From Actimicrobium sp034313845 (GTDB lineage: Bacteria; Pseudomonadota; Gammaproteobacteria; Burkholderiales; Burkholderiaceae_D), in assembly GCF_034313845.1 (NCBI RefSeq), contig NZ_JAVIWN010000003.1: DNA of 64,000 nt. One strand, 5' to 3'. Shown in pieces: positions 53,023 through 62,284 of this stretch (positions are counted from its first letter, which is position 1; the number at the start of each line of letters is the position of its first letter). The position numbers were made by a program, and so were the translations under genes. Under the pieces are notes generated by a model. That model saw nothing but the letters and a program-made list of their open reading frames with translations. It was not told the origin of the DNA and ran no database searches.

Positions 53023-53055
53023 CGTAGGGTGCAATAACCGAAGGGCATTGCACCG
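53023..53055. repeat. Solo end of the dispersed repeat (copy D)
   Basis: CGTAG followed by the palindrome with arms GGTGCAAT and ATTGCACC (53028-53054), without the long inner part. It lies eight bases from the marC stop and could act as a transcription-terminating or boundary hairpin. It also matches the target of the IS110 element. Confidence 0.85.
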
Positions 53056-53062
53056 ACCCCAC

Positions 53063-53752
53063 TCAGCCCGCCACCGGCACCAGCAAACTGCGCAACAATT
53101 CGCTCACGCCTTCCCACACAATCTGCACGCCAAGGCACATCAAGATGAATGCTGATAGCCGCATGAAAATCACGGTGCCCGCTTCGCCCAGTGGTTTGAG
53201 CAGACGCTGCGCATAGCGAAACGCCAGATACAGCAAGCAGGCGATGACCAGCAGTGCCAGCACGCCGCCGCTCATGCGCGCCAGCGACAGCGCGAGGCGC
53301 TGGTCATTGAGCGAAACGCCGATCGTGATGGCTGCCGCGATCGATCCCGGCCCGCAGCTGATCGGGAAGGTCAGCGGGTAGAACGCCTGGCGCAGTGTTT
53401 GTTCATTCGAATACTGGTCTGCCAGTTCGGTGCGGCGATCGTCGGTGACATGGCTGGCATTAAGCAAACGCCAGGCATTGGCCGCGACGATCAGCCCGCC
53501 ACCGACCCGGACGATCGGCAGCGAGATGCCGAAAAACTCCAGAACGTACGAGCCGACCAGCATCGAACCGGCCATCAGCGCAAACATGTTGCGTGCAATT
53601 TTGCGCGCCAGCAGCGCACGCGTCTTGGTCGATGCGCCCTGTGTCAGGCTCAGGAAGATCGGCGCGGTGGCTGCCGGATTGAGAATCGGCAGCAGCGCCG
53701 CCAGCACGAACAGGAAGCTTTTACCTAACAGCACCAATAGTTCGATGGCCAT
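53063..53752 (-). CDS. MarC family integral membrane protein
   Basis: This 229-residue protein has about six membrane segments with MarC-family text (LLPILNPAATAPIFLSLTQGAS, FFGISLPIVRVGGGLIVAANAWRLL, FPLTFPISCGPGSIAAAITIG written in the family as PLAIPLLAGPGA). The function of MarC proteins is unsettled; the old link to multiple antibiotic resistance was not confirmed. It lies one base after the BCCT gene. Confidence 0.88.
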   Translation of the reverse strand: MAIELLVLLGKSFLFVLAALLPILNPAATAPIFLSLTQGASTKTRALLARKIARNMFALMAGSMLVGSYVLEFFGISLPIVRVGGGLIVAANAWRLLNASHVTDDRRTELADQYSNEQTLRQAFYPLTFPISCGPGSIAAAITIGVSLNDQRLALSLARMSGGVLALLVIACLLYLAFRYAQRLLKPLGEAGTVIFMRLSAFILMCLGVQIVWEGVSELLRSLLVPVAG

Positions 53753-53753
53753 C

Positions 53754-55286
53754 TCAGGACGCCGTTGTGGATGATGCCGTCATCGCACGCATTTTCTGGC
53801 GCAACAGTTTTTCCTGTTTCTGTTCTACCAGCCAGTCTTCGCGGATCGCGCGCCACAGCGAGTAGGCCATCAGCATGATGACAATCGTGAAGGGCAGCGC
53901 GAAGACAATCGTTGCAGTTTGCACGGCCTTGAGACCACCGGCCAGCAACAAGCTGATCGCGATGCCTGCCACCAGCACGCCCCACATGATCTTGACCTTG
54001 TTCGGCGGATTCGGATTGCCGCCGGTACTCATCATGCCGAGCACCAGCGTGGCGGAGTCACCCGAGGTGACGAAGAACACCATCACCAGCACGGTCGCCA
54101 CGCCGGACATCAGCATGCCGAATGGCAGCGCATTGAACATCGTGAACAGCGCTGTCGAGACATCGAGCTTGACCGCTTCGGTCAGTGGCACGTTCTGCCA
54201 GATTTCCAGATACAGCGCGGTGCCACCAAAGACCGAAAACCAGACGAAGGCAGCCAGTGTCGGTGCCAGCACGGTGCCGATGATGAATTCGCGGATGGTG
54301 CGGCCGCGTGACACGCGGGCAATGAACAGGCCGACAAATGGCGACCAGGAAACCCACCAGGCCCAGTAGAAAATAGTCCAGCCGCCGACCCAGTTGCCTT
54401 CGCTGAAAGGGGTCATGCGCAGGCTCATGTTGACGAACTCGCTCAGGTAGCTGCCCAGCGTATTGGTAAAGGTGTTGATGATGGCAACCGTCGGTCCGAC
54501 CACGAAGACGGCCAGCGCCAGCAGTGCAGCCAGGATCAGATTGATCGACGAGAGCCATTTGATACCGCGCTCCACGCCGGTGACCGCTGAAGTGATGAAC
54601 AACGCGGTCGTGATGGCGATGATGGCGACCTGCGACGTATCGCTGACCGGCAGTCCGAAAAGCGCACTGAGCCCGCTATTGATTTGCAATGCGCCGATTC
54701 CGAGCGAGGCGGCGACGCCGAATGCGGTGGCAATGACCGCGAGCACATTGACCACGACGGCAGATTTTTTTGCCAGTTTCCATGGCAGTGCTTCAATCGA
54801 GGTGCTAACCAGTGCCGGTTGCCCGCGACGGAACTGAAAGAAGGCGATGGCCAGCGCGACGATACTGTAGACCGCCCAAGGATGCAGGCCCCAGTGGAAA
54901 AAGCTGTAGCGCATCGCGGCGTTGGCGGCGGCTGGCGTGTTGGAAAGGTAGCCCGGTGGTGCCGTGCCATAGTGCGAAATCGGTTCTGCCACACCCCAGA
55001 ACACCAGTCCGATACCCATGCCGGCAGCAAATAACATGGCGAACCAGGCGGGAACCGAAAATTCCGGTTCATCGTCTTCCTTGCCCAGTTTCATGTTGCC
55101 GTAACGGCTGAACGCCAGGTACAACGTCAGGAGGACCAGCGCCAGCACCACCCAGAGGTACAGCCATCCAAAGTCATGGGTAATAAAAGCCAGCGCTTGG
55201 TCGAATACGGCGCTCAGGGAGGTCGGTGATAGCAGGCCCCAAAGAACAATGGCCAGAATCGAGCCGGCGGAAAGAATGAGTTGCAT
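53754..55286 (-). CDS. BCCT family betaine/choline/carnitine transporter
   Basis: This 510-residue protein has about twelve membrane segments. It shows the BCCT motifs GMGIGLVFWGVAEPISHY (the glycine-rich third helix) and WTIFYWAWWVSWSPFVGLFIARVSRGRTIREF (the tryptophan-rich family signature). It should take up a quaternary amine such as glycine betaine with sodium or protons. The C-terminal tail is short (about 35 residues), which may limit osmosensing. Substrate specificity is not readable. Confidence 0.93.
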   Translation of the reverse strand: MQLILSAGSILAIVLWGLLSPTSLSAVFDQALAFITHDFGWLYLWVVLALVLLTLYLAFSRYGNMKLGKEDDEPEFSVPAWFAMLFAAGMGIGLVFWGVAEPISHYGTAPPGYLSNTPAAANAAMRYSFFHWGLHPWAVYSIVALAIAFFQFRRGQPALVSTSIEALPWKLAKKSAVVVNVLAVIATAFGVAASLGIGALQINSGLSALFGLPVSDTSQVAIIAITTALFITSAVTGVERGIKWLSSINLILAALLALAVFVVGPTVAIINTFTNTLGSYLSEFVNMSLRMTPFSEGNWVGGWTIFYWAWWVSWSPFVGLFIARVSRGRTIREFIIGTVLAPTLAAFVWFSVFGGTALYLEIWQNVPLTEAVKLDVSTALFTMFNALPFGMLMSGVATVLVMVFFVTSGDSATLVLGMMSTGGNPNPPNKVKIMWGVLVAGIAISLLLAGGLKAVQTATIVFALPFTIVIMLMAYSLWRAIREDWLVEQKQEKLLRQKMRAMTASSTTAS

Positions 55287-55590
55287 GGTGAAAATCCAGG
55301 TAAATCGCCATCATTGACAGCGGTGCTCGCCGAAAAGAGGTTCTGTTCCGGTCAAGCGGGCGCGATCTTAACAGAGCGCTGTCGCACAAACGAAAAAGCC
55401 CGCCACGGTAGAAATATCCGGGTCGGGGTAGGGCACGCTCGTACTATTGCCTGAAGGATCGCAGATTACCGCTGGGAAGTATGTGTGCTGCATCGCTTTC
55501 AATGGCGATCAGGTGCTACCGGAACTGTTCGGGCATAAAAAAACCCCGGGGATTACGCCCGGGGTTTTTTGTCAACGAATGCTGCGTGGA
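55287..55590. other. Intergenic region between actP and the BCCT gene
   Basis: These 304 bases hold the actP terminator at 55537-55570 and presumably the BCCT promoter near 55300-55400. No open reading frame or recognisable site was found in the rest. Confidence 0.5.
55537..55570 (-). terminator. Rho-independent terminator after actP, bidirectional in form
   Basis: A-run, then CCCCGGG (55544-55550), loop, CCCGGGG (55558-55564) and six T (55565-55570). Read leftward from actP it has a T-run of seven. It would work on either strand. Confidence 0.88.
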
Positions 55591-57255
55591 TCAGTGTCCT
55601 GAAGAACCCGAGGCACCAATACCGGTTTCCGAACGGACTTTCTGAGCCGGATAACCAGCGCGATCGAGGCGAGCGCGCTCGCTGTTGTCGGTGATCGAGA
55701 ACAGCCAGATGCCGACGAAACCGGCCGTCATCGAAAACAGCGCCGGTGACGTGTACGGGAACATTGCGTCAGCGTAACCGAAGACGTCAACCCAGACCGA
55801 CTTCGAAACAACCGTCAAGCCCACTGCGGTGATCAAGCCCATGAAGCCACCGATGGTCGCACCGCGTGTGGTGCAGTCTTTCCACAGTACCGACATGAAC
55901 AGGACCGGGAAGTTGGCCGATGCGGCAATCGCAAACGCCAGCGACACCATGAACGCGATGTTTTGCTTCTCGAACACGATACCGAGTACGACAGCGATGA
56001 TGCCCAGGCACAGTGTGGTGATGCGGGATACTTTCAATTCACTGGCGCTGGTTGCCTGGCCTTTTTTGAAGACGGTGGCATACAGATCATGCGATACCGC
56101 CGACGCGCCGGACAAGGTCAGTCCGGCGACTACTGCCAGGATGGTGGCAAAAGCGACCGCCGAGATAAAGCCGAGGAACACATTGCCGCCGACCGCTTTG
56201 GCAAGGTGAATCGCTGCCATGTTATTGCCGCCCAACAGTTTGCCGGCTGCATCCTTGAATTCAGGATTGGTGCTGACCAGAACGATTGCGCCAAAGCCGA
56301 TGATGAAGGTCAGGATGTAAAAGTAAGCAATCCAGGTGGTGGCCCAGAACACTGACTTGCGGGCTTCCTTGGCATTCGGGACGGTGAAGAAGCGCATCAG
56401 GATATGCGGCAGACCAGCGGTACCGAACATCAGTGCCATGCCGAATGAAATTGCCGAGATCGGATCCTTGATGAAGTTACCCGGGCCCATGATCGATTGA
56501 CCTTTGGTATGGACTTCAACTGACTTGGCGAACAAGGCTTCCGGGCTGAAGCTGAACTGCTGCATCACGATGTAGGCCATGAAAGTGGCACCCGCCAGCA
56601 GCATCACCGCCTTGATGATTTGCACCCAGGTGGTCGCGGTCATGCCGCCGAACAGCACGTAAATCATCATCAGGCTACCGACCACGACGACGGCGATCCA
56701 GTATTCCAGACCGAACAGCAGCTTGATCAGCTGACCCGCTCCGACCATTTGCGCGATCAGGTAGAACGCCACGACAACCAGCGTGCCGGATGCCGCAAAG
56801 ATACGGATCGGTGCTTGCTGGAAGCGATAGGCGGCGACGTCGGCAAAGGTGAAGCGACCGAGGTTACGCAAGCGTTCTGCCATCAGGAAGGTAATGATTG
56901 GCCAGCCGACCAGAAAGCCGATCGAGTAGATCAGGCCATCGTAACCATTGAGGTACACGGCAGCCGAAATACCGAGGAACGACGCTGCTGACATATAGTC
57001 ACCTGCAATCGCCAGACCGTTCTGGAAGCCGGTGATGCCACCGCCGGCCGTGTAGAAGTCCGAGGCCGATTTGGTCTTGGCAGCGGCCCACTTGGTAATG
57101 AATAGCGTGAAAATGACGAAGGCACTGAACATCCCGATGGCAGTCCAGTTGGTCGGTTGCTTGGCGACCTGACCGAGATCCGGACCGGCAGCATAGACAG
57201 TACCAGCCAGAGCGAGCAGCGCTGCGGCCATGAAAAGGCGTTTGATAGTCGGCAT
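55591..57255 (-). CDS. actP: Cation/acetate symporter ActP
   Basis: This 554-residue sodium-solute symporter has a signal-like N-terminus (KRLFMAAALLALAGTVYAAGP), the ActP text SASDFYTAGGGITGFQNGLAIAGDYMSAASFLGISAAVYLNGYDGLIYSIGFLVGWP and about 13 membrane segments. It imports acetate and other short monocarboxylates. It follows yjcH, sharing one base. Acetate released from acetamide by the amidases could be kept by this carrier, though the two loci are separate. Confidence 0.94.
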   Translation of the reverse strand: MPTIKRLFMAAALLALAGTVYAAGPDLGQVAKQPTNWTAIGMFSAFVIFTLFITKWAAAKTKSASDFYTAGGGITGFQNGLAIAGDYMSAASFLGISAAVYLNGYDGLIYSIGFLVGWPIITFLMAERLRNLGRFTFADVAAYRFQQAPIRIFAASGTLVVVAFYLIAQMVGAGQLIKLLFGLEYWIAVVVVGSLMMIYVLFGGMTATTWVQIIKAVMLLAGATFMAYIVMQQFSFSPEALFAKSVEVHTKGQSIMGPGNFIKDPISAISFGMALMFGTAGLPHILMRFFTVPNAKEARKSVFWATTWIAYFYILTFIIGFGAIVLVSTNPEFKDAAGKLLGGNNMAAIHLAKAVGGNVFLGFISAVAFATILAVVAGLTLSGASAVSHDLYATVFKKGQATSASELKVSRITTLCLGIIAVVLGIVFEKQNIAFMVSLAFAIAASANFPVLFMSVLWKDCTTRGATIGGFMGLITAVGLTVVSKSVWVDVFGYADAMFPYTSPALFSMTAGFVGIWLFSITDNSERARLDRAGYPAQKVRSETGIGASGSSGH

Positions 57256-57560
57256 TACAGAACCTCTTTGCGAATGGCTGCGGTCAGCGTGTCGAACTCG
57301 TCATTGGCGCGTCGGACATAAATGCCGGTGATGATGACGGTAAAAACGATCACGAACAGGCCGATTGGCATGCCCCACGTCATGACGCCAGCACCGATTT
57401 TGGCACCCAGCAATTCTTTATCGAAAGCAATCAGCGTAATGAAACCGTAGTACACGATTAACATCAGCCAGGTCATCGTCCAGCCATAGGACGAGCGTGT
57501 CGCTACCAGTTTTTGGTAGTTGGGATTGGCCATCACCCGTTCAACGAGGTTGTCTTCCAT
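57255..57560 (-). CDS. yjcH: DUF485 (YjcH) family membrane protein
   Basis: This 101-residue protein has two membrane segments (WTMTWLMLIVYYGFITLIAF and WGMPIGLFVIVFTVIITGIYV) after the family start RVMANPNYQKLVATRSSYGW. YjcH is normally encoded just before actP, as here, and its function is unknown. CAGGAGACAAAG precedes the ATG. Confidence 0.92.
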   Translation of the reverse strand: MEDNLVERVMANPNYQKLVATRSSYGWTMTWLMLIVYYGFITLIAFDKELLGAKIGAGVMTWGMPIGLFVIVFTVIITGIYVRRANDEFDTLTAAIRKEVL

Positions 57561-57885
57561 CTTTGTCTCCTGTTTTTATGTGAATGCTGCCGTGCTGCTT
57601 TTTTGAACGTGAGCTACGCCGCTTCTGACGTTATAAAAACCAACGCGCGGTGAACCTTATCAGCCATTTCTTACCGCCTTCTTACGGTCTTCAAAAATAG
57701 CTGACCTGGCCGCTTTCAGAAGTGTTTCGGTTGCCAATGACAGGGTCTGCCAGAGGGGTATGCGAGGCAGCGTACAGACCTTGTCCGCCAATCTGCGCAT
57801 TGTGTGCGGGATGCTTGTGCGCCCCTGCGCACCAGATGTTGGCCCGGCCCGCATGATCGCGCCCGGCCCCACCGGAGAATTGAAT
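57561..57885. other. Divergent region between yjcH and the SDR gene
   Basis: These 325 bases hold the promoters of both directions by inference. An in-frame extension of the SDR gene to 57760 lacks a ribosome site and family similarity. No clear operator, terminator or promoter pair was found. Confidence 0.4.
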
Positions 57886-58761
57886 ATGGTTTCAAAAATA
57901 AATAGTCACGCTGGTTCCGATACCCCGGTCTGGTTCATCACCGGTTGCTCGACCGGCTTTGGCCGCGAACTGGCTACGCAAGCACTGGAACAAGGCTATC
58001 GCACTGTCGTGACCGCCCGTAATCCGGCCGATGTCAGCGACCTGGCCGCGCTGGGCGATGCGCTGGTGCTGGCGCTGGACGTGACCGACCAGTCCCAGGT
58101 CGATGCCGCCGTGCAGGCGGCCATGGTCCACTTCGGCCGTATTGATGTGCTGGTCAACAATGCCGGCATCGGCTATTTTGCGGCGGTCGAGGAAAGTGAT
58201 GAAGAGCAGGTCCGGCGCATGTTCGAGATCAATCTCTTCGGCGTGAGCCGCATGATTCGCGCCGTGCTACCGGGCATGCGCCAGCGGCGTGCCGGCTTTA
58301 TCGTCAATCTTTCATCGATCGGTGGCTTGCGTTCGTTCCCGGCGGTTGGTTATTACAACGCCACCAAGTATGCCGTCGAGGGCCTGTCCGAAGCGTTGTG
58401 GCAGGAAGTCGAGCCACTCGGCATCAAGGTCATGCTGGTCGAGCCGAGCGGGTTTCGCACTGACTGGGCGGGTCGCTCGGCCAACGAGAGTGCCGTTTCG
58501 ATCGACGATTACGTCGCCACGGCCGGTGCCTGGCGCGCACAGGTGCGGGCCTCGTCGGGCAAGCAGGCGGGCGATCCGAAGCGTGCCGCCCACGCCATCA
58601 TCACCGCCGTCTCGGCCGCGCAGCCGCCGCACCGGCTGCTACTGGGGAACCAAGCCTACGACGGCGCGATCGAAAAACTCGACTTGCTGCGCACGGAATT
58701 TACCGCGTGGGAAGCTGTCTCGCGCGGGGCTGATTTTCCGCAAGACCCTGCCGTTCGCTAA
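57886..58761 (+). CDS. Short-chain dehydrogenase/reductase
   Basis: This 291-residue classical SDR has the cofactor loop TGCSTGFGRELA (TGxxxGxG), NNAGIGYFA, catalytic Ser in NLSSIGGLRSFPAVG and the YNATK catalytic Tyr/Lys pair. The start at 57886 follows GGAGA and gives MVSKINSHAGSDTPVWFITG. It resembles oxidoreductases annotated as NADP-dependent ketone/alcohol reductases; the substrate is unknown. It begins a run of four redox and stress genes in one direction. Confidence 0.9.
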   Translation: MVSKINSHAGSDTPVWFITGCSTGFGRELATQALEQGYRTVVTARNPADVSDLAALGDALVLALDVTDQSQVDAAVQAAMVHFGRIDVLVNNAGIGYFAAVEESDEEQVRRMFEINLFGVSRMIRAVLPGMRQRRAGFIVNLSSIGGLRSFPAVGYYNATKYAVEGLSEALWQEVEPLGIKVMLVEPSGFRTDWAGRSANESAVSIDDYVATAGAWRAQVRASSGKQAGDPKRAAHAIITAVSAAQPPHRLLLGNQAYDGAIEKLDLLRTEFTAWEAVSRGADFPQDPAVR

Positions 58762-58781
58762 CCTTTTTCGGAGAACACATC

Positions 58782-59333
58782 ATGAGTCAATTTCAGATCG
58801 CCGTCGTTGTCGGCAGCTTGCGTAAAGATTCTTTCAATCGCAGGATGGCCACCGCCATCGCCCGGCTGGCCCCGCCGGAATTTACTTTTACCCAGCTCGA
58901 AATCGGCGACCTGCCGCTGTACAACGAAGATGATGATGCCAATCAGGCCGCGCCCGTGCTGCGCCTGAAGGCCGCGATTACCTCGGCGCAGGGCCTGCTG
59001 TTCCTGACGCCCGAATACAACCGTTCGCTACCAGGCGTGCTCAAGAATGCGATTGACCACGCTTCGCGTCCGTATGGCCAGAGTGTCTGGGCCGGCAAGC
59101 CCGCCGGCGTGCTTGGCGTGTCGGTGGGAGCGATCGGCACCGCCATGGCGCAACAGCATTTGCGAAACGTGCTGGCGTATCTGGATGTTCCGACGTTAGG
59201 GCAGCCGGAAGCCTTCCTCCAGGCCAAGGACAGCCTGTTCGATGAGACCGGTAATATCGGTCCCGACAGCAAACCCTTCCTGCAGGCCTGGATGGACAAG
59301 TATGTCGATTGGGTCAAGCGCCATACAGCCTGA
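58782..59333 (+). CDS. NADPH-dependent FMN reductase (ChrR/YieF-like)
   Basis: This 183-residue flavodoxin-fold enzyme has the FMN loop VVGSLRKDSFNRRMA and the motif LFLTPEYNRSLPGVLKNAIDHASRP, as in ChrR/YieF-type quinone and chromate reductases. It follows the SDR by 20 bases, with GGAGA before the ATG. It may detoxify quinones or metals by two-electron reduction. Confidence 0.92.
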   Translation: MSQFQIAVVVGSLRKDSFNRRMATAIARLAPPEFTFTQLEIGDLPLYNEDDDANQAAPVLRLKAAITSAQGLLFLTPEYNRSLPGVLKNAIDHASRPYGQSVWAGKPAGVLGVSVGAIGTAMAQQHLRNVLAYLDVPTLGQPEAFLQAKDSLFDETGNIGPDSKPFLQAWMDKYVDWVKRHTA

Positions 59334-59358
59334 TTTTCCCTTTTAAGAAAGGTAGTCC

Positions 59359-60399
59359 ATGAACAAGACGATGCAAGCAGCGGTGGTGGAGCAATTCGGC
59401 CAGCCGCTGGTGATAAAAGCCTGCCCGATCCCGACGCCGGGACCAGGCCAGATTCTGGTCAAGACCGAGGCGTGCGGTGTCTGCCATACCGACCTGCATG
59501 CGATGCATGGTGACTGGCAGCTCAAGCCGGCGCTGCCCTTTATCCCGGGTCATGAGGGTATCGGCATTGTGGTGGCGCTCGGTGCCGGTGTCACCAGCGT
59601 GCGCGAAGGCGAACGGGTCGGCGTGCCGTGGTTGTATTCGGCATGCGGGCATTGCGAGCACTGCCTGGCCGCGTGGGAAACCGTCTGCGCCGAGGCCGAA
59701 TTTGGTGGCTATACCAAGAACGGCGGCTTTGCCGAATACATCCTGGCCGATCCGAATTACGTCGCCCATATTCCGGAAGGCCTGTCGGCGGTCGACGCGG
59801 CACCGCTCATTTGCGCGGGTGTGACGACCTACAAAGGCATCAAGGAAACGGCTGCCCGCCCCGGTCAGTGGATCGTCATTTCCGGTGTCGGTGGACTCGG
59901 CCATCTCGCGGTCCAGTATGCGAAGGCCATGGGCCTGCTGGTGTGTGCGGTCGATATCGACGATGGCAAGCTGGCCCACGCGACCAAGCTGGGTGCCGAT
60001 GTCGTCGTCAATGCCAAAAAAGGCGATGCGGTGGAAGCGGTCCGGCTGGCCACTGACGGCGGTGCGCACGGCGTGCTGATCACGGCACCATCGCTGATCG
60101 CCTTCAAGCAAGGCGTCGGCATGACGCGCAAGCGCGGCACCTGCGTCCTGGTCGGCCTGCCACCCGGCGAATTCCCGACGCCACTATTCGACGTGGTGGC
60201 CAACTGCATCACGATCCGTGGCTCGTTTGTCGGCACGCGTCAGGACATGAACGAGGCGCTCGCTTTTGGCGCTTCCGGCAAGGTCAAGGCCGTCGTCGAA
60301 TTGCAGCCGCTGTCGGCGATCAACCAGATTCTTGGTCGGCTCGAAAAGGGCGAGGTACCATCACGGGTAGTAATCGACTTTTCCCTCGCTGCCGGTTGA
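59359..60399 (+). CDS. Zinc-dependent alcohol dehydrogenase (AdhP type)
   Basis: This 346-residue medium-chain dehydrogenase has catalytic zinc ligands in EACGVCHTDLHAMHGDW and PGHEGIG, and a structural zinc site CGHCEHCLAAWETVC. The NAD loop ISGVGGLGHLAVQYAKAMG is followed by a typical acidic residue in CAVDIDD, which favours NAD over NADP. It matches AdhP/AdhA ethanol dehydrogenases. Confidence 0.94.
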   Translation: MNKTMQAAVVEQFGQPLVIKACPIPTPGPGQILVKTEACGVCHTDLHAMHGDWQLKPALPFIPGHEGIGIVVALGAGVTSVREGERVGVPWLYSACGHCEHCLAAWETVCAEAEFGGYTKNGGFAEYILADPNYVAHIPEGLSAVDAAPLICAGVTTYKGIKETAARPGQWIVISGVGGLGHLAVQYAKAMGLLVCAVDIDDGKLAHATKLGADVVVNAKKGDAVEAVRLATDGGAHGVLITAPSLIAFKQGVGMTRKRGTCVLVGLPPGEFPTPLFDVVANCITIRGSFVGTRQDMNEALAFGASGKVKAVVELQPLSAINQILGRLEKGEVPSRVVIDFSLAAG

Positions 60400-60463
60400 T
60401 GTGACTGATGTGACTGATGCGGTCTGCCGGCCGGGAACAACGACTTGTTATGAGGAGTGTGCT

Positions 60464-61282
60464 ATGACCTACTCAACCCTGATGGTTCAGCTTGAACTCG
60501 GCCAGCCCAATACCGACGTGCTGCGTATTACGGCGGATCTGGCGCGCCGTTTCGATGCGGCCGTGATCGGTATTGCAGGGTGCCAGCCGATGCAGATGGT
60601 GGTTGGTGACGGCTACATCTGCGGCGACTTGCTTGCCGAAAACGATCAGCTGATCGTGGCCGAAATGGCGGCCGCCGAACAGCAGTTTCGCACTGCGCTG
60701 GCGGGCTCTGTCGGTGCATTGTCATGGCGAGGCAATCTGTCATGCTCGTCGATCGCCGATTACATTGCGCGCGCCGCACGCGCCGCCGACCTGATCGTGG
60801 CAAGTACTGCGCCGGATATAGCCGATGTGCAGCGGCGTTTGAATCTCGATGATCTGGTCATGCAGGCAGGGCGACCATTGCTGGTGGTGCCGCCAGCAGC
60901 ACCGTTGCTGCAACGCGTGCTCATTGGCTGGAGCGATACGCGTGAAACCCGGCGCGCTGTCGCCGACGCGTTACCGTTGCTGAAAATGGCAACGCAGGTG
61001 GTGGTGGTCGAGCTCGATTATGCCAACGAGCAGGACGCTGCCCACAATCGACTCGACGACGTTTGCGCATGGTTGCATCGCCATGGCATCGACGCCACGG
61101 CAGTGACAGCGGTATCCCATGGCGATGAAGCGAAACAGTTGCAAGGTATTGCCAACGACCAGCATGCCGATGTCATTGTTGCCGGTGCGTTCGGGCATAG
61201 CCGCTTGCTGGAATGGGTGCTGGGTGGTGTCACGCGGAGCTTGCTGGTGCCGGTGGGGCGGTGTTCTTTGTTGTCGCATTGA
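60464..61282 (+). CDS. Universal stress protein, two UspA-like domains
   Basis: This 272-residue protein has a degenerate first UspA half (about 1-145) and a second half with clear family text RVLIGWSDTRETRRAVADALPLL and the nucleotide loop VIVAGAFGHSRLLEWVLGGVTRSLL. The start at 60464 (MTYSTLMVQLELGQ) follows GAGGAG. Its stop codon lies four bases before the truncated left end of repeat copy C. Confidence 0.88.
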   Translation: MTYSTLMVQLELGQPNTDVLRITADLARRFDAAVIGIAGCQPMQMVVGDGYICGDLLAENDQLIVAEMAAAEQQFRTALAGSVGALSWRGNLSCSSIADYIARAARAADLIVASTAPDIADVQRRLNLDDLVMQAGRPLLVVPPAAPLLQRVLIGWSDTRETRRAVADALPLLKMATQVVVVELDYANEQDAAHNRLDDVCAWLHRHGIDATAVTAVSHGDEAKQLQGIANDQHADVIVAGAFGHSRLLEWVLGGVTRSLLVPVGRCSLLSH

Positions 61283-61285
61283 TGG

Positions 61286-61656
61286 GGCATTGCACCGAAT
61301 GCACTGACTGCGGTTGCTGATTCTGCATGCGCTCCGTCACGACCAAGCCGGGGGCGGCCCGGCAGCCGGTCACTTCTTTTTGCTTCGCCAAAAAGAAGTA
61401 ACCAAGAAAAAGGCGACCGCGAAGCGGCTGCCCTTCGGGTTCCCAAAAGTCGGAGCCAGTCAGGGGGAGTGCCGCAAACTCGCTTCGCTCAAACATGCGT
61501 CACTCTTATCCCCTGCCTGACCCCGACTTTTGGCAGCTGCTTCAATGCGGAACAGGTCAAGGTCAACTGCCACTTCAACATCAACATCAACATCAACATC
61601 AACCCCCACGATTCCCGCTCAATCGTAGGGTGCAATAACCGAAGGGCATTGCACCG
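61286..61656. repeat. Dispersed structured repeat, copy C (left end truncated)
   Basis: The left palindrome keeps only the ATTGCACC side. The large hairpin has perfect arms CCAAAAGTCGG (61443-61453) and CCGACTTTTGG (61523-61533) and inner GAGTG/CACTC (61467-61471, 61501-61505). The hexamer array is the shortest, about four to five units (61576-61602). The right palindrome is complete (61629-61655), preceded by CGTAG. Confidence 0.9.
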
Positions 61657-61666
61657 AATCACAAGC

Positions 61667-62284
61667 TCAATGCTTCGCCGTCCCCCACACTTCCGCTACC
61701 CGCGCATCGCGCCCGCAACCGTTGCGGTAGTACGCGTAACGGATCGGATTTTTCTTGTAGTAATCCTGATGGTAGCCCTCGGCTGGATAGAAGGTTGTCA
61801 GCGGGATTGTCTCGGTCTCGATCTGTTTGATGATGCCGGCTTTCAGGATCGCGGTCTTGCTGGTTTCGATGGCGGCGCGCTGGGTGTCATTCTCTACAAA
61901 GATCGCGCTGCGGTACTGGCTGCCGACGTCGCAAAACTGACGATTCTTGACGGTCGGGTCAATGTGATGCCAGAAGTAATCGAGCAGCGTCGCATAGCTG
62001 ACCTTGGCCGGATCGTAAATGACCTTGACGACTTCGATATGGCCGCTGTTGCCGGCGCTGACCTGTTCGTAAGTCGGATTGACGAGCTTGCCGCCGCTGT
62101 AGCCTGAATCGACTTCCAGTACCCCTGGCAATTTTTCAAAATCGGCTTCGATACACCAGAAGCAACCGCCACCGAACACGGCGCTTGCGGTTGGTACCGT
62201 TGGTGCGGCCGGTGCGGCCGGCTTTTGTGCATGGGCAGCAGCACTGAGTAGCAGCGCGGATAACAATATAAAAAGACGGTTCAT
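61667..62284 (-). CDS. msrA: Exported peptide-methionine (S)-S-oxide reductase MsrA
   Basis: MsrA repairs S-methionine sulfoxide. The 205-residue protein has a signal peptide (NRLFILLSALLLSAAAHAQ), the catalytic GGGCFWCIEADFEKLPGV and the family text GYSGGKLVNPTYEQVSAGNSGHIEVVKVIYDP. Two later cysteines (QFCDVGSQYRSA and RNGCGRD) could act as resolving residues. The start at 62284 gives the signal peptide; an in-frame ATG at 62407 lies within msrB. It overlaps msrB by four bases. Confidence 0.95.
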   Translation of the reverse strand: MNRLFILLSALLLSAAAHAQKPAAPAAPTVPTASAVFGGGCFWCIEADFEKLPGVLEVDSGYSGGKLVNPTYEQVSAGNSGHIEVVKVIYDPAKVSYATLLDYFWHHIDPTVKNRQFCDVGSQYRSAIFVENDTQRAAIETSKTAILKAGIIKQIETETIPLTTFYPAEGYHQDYYKKNPIRYAYYRNGCGRDARVAEVWGTAKH

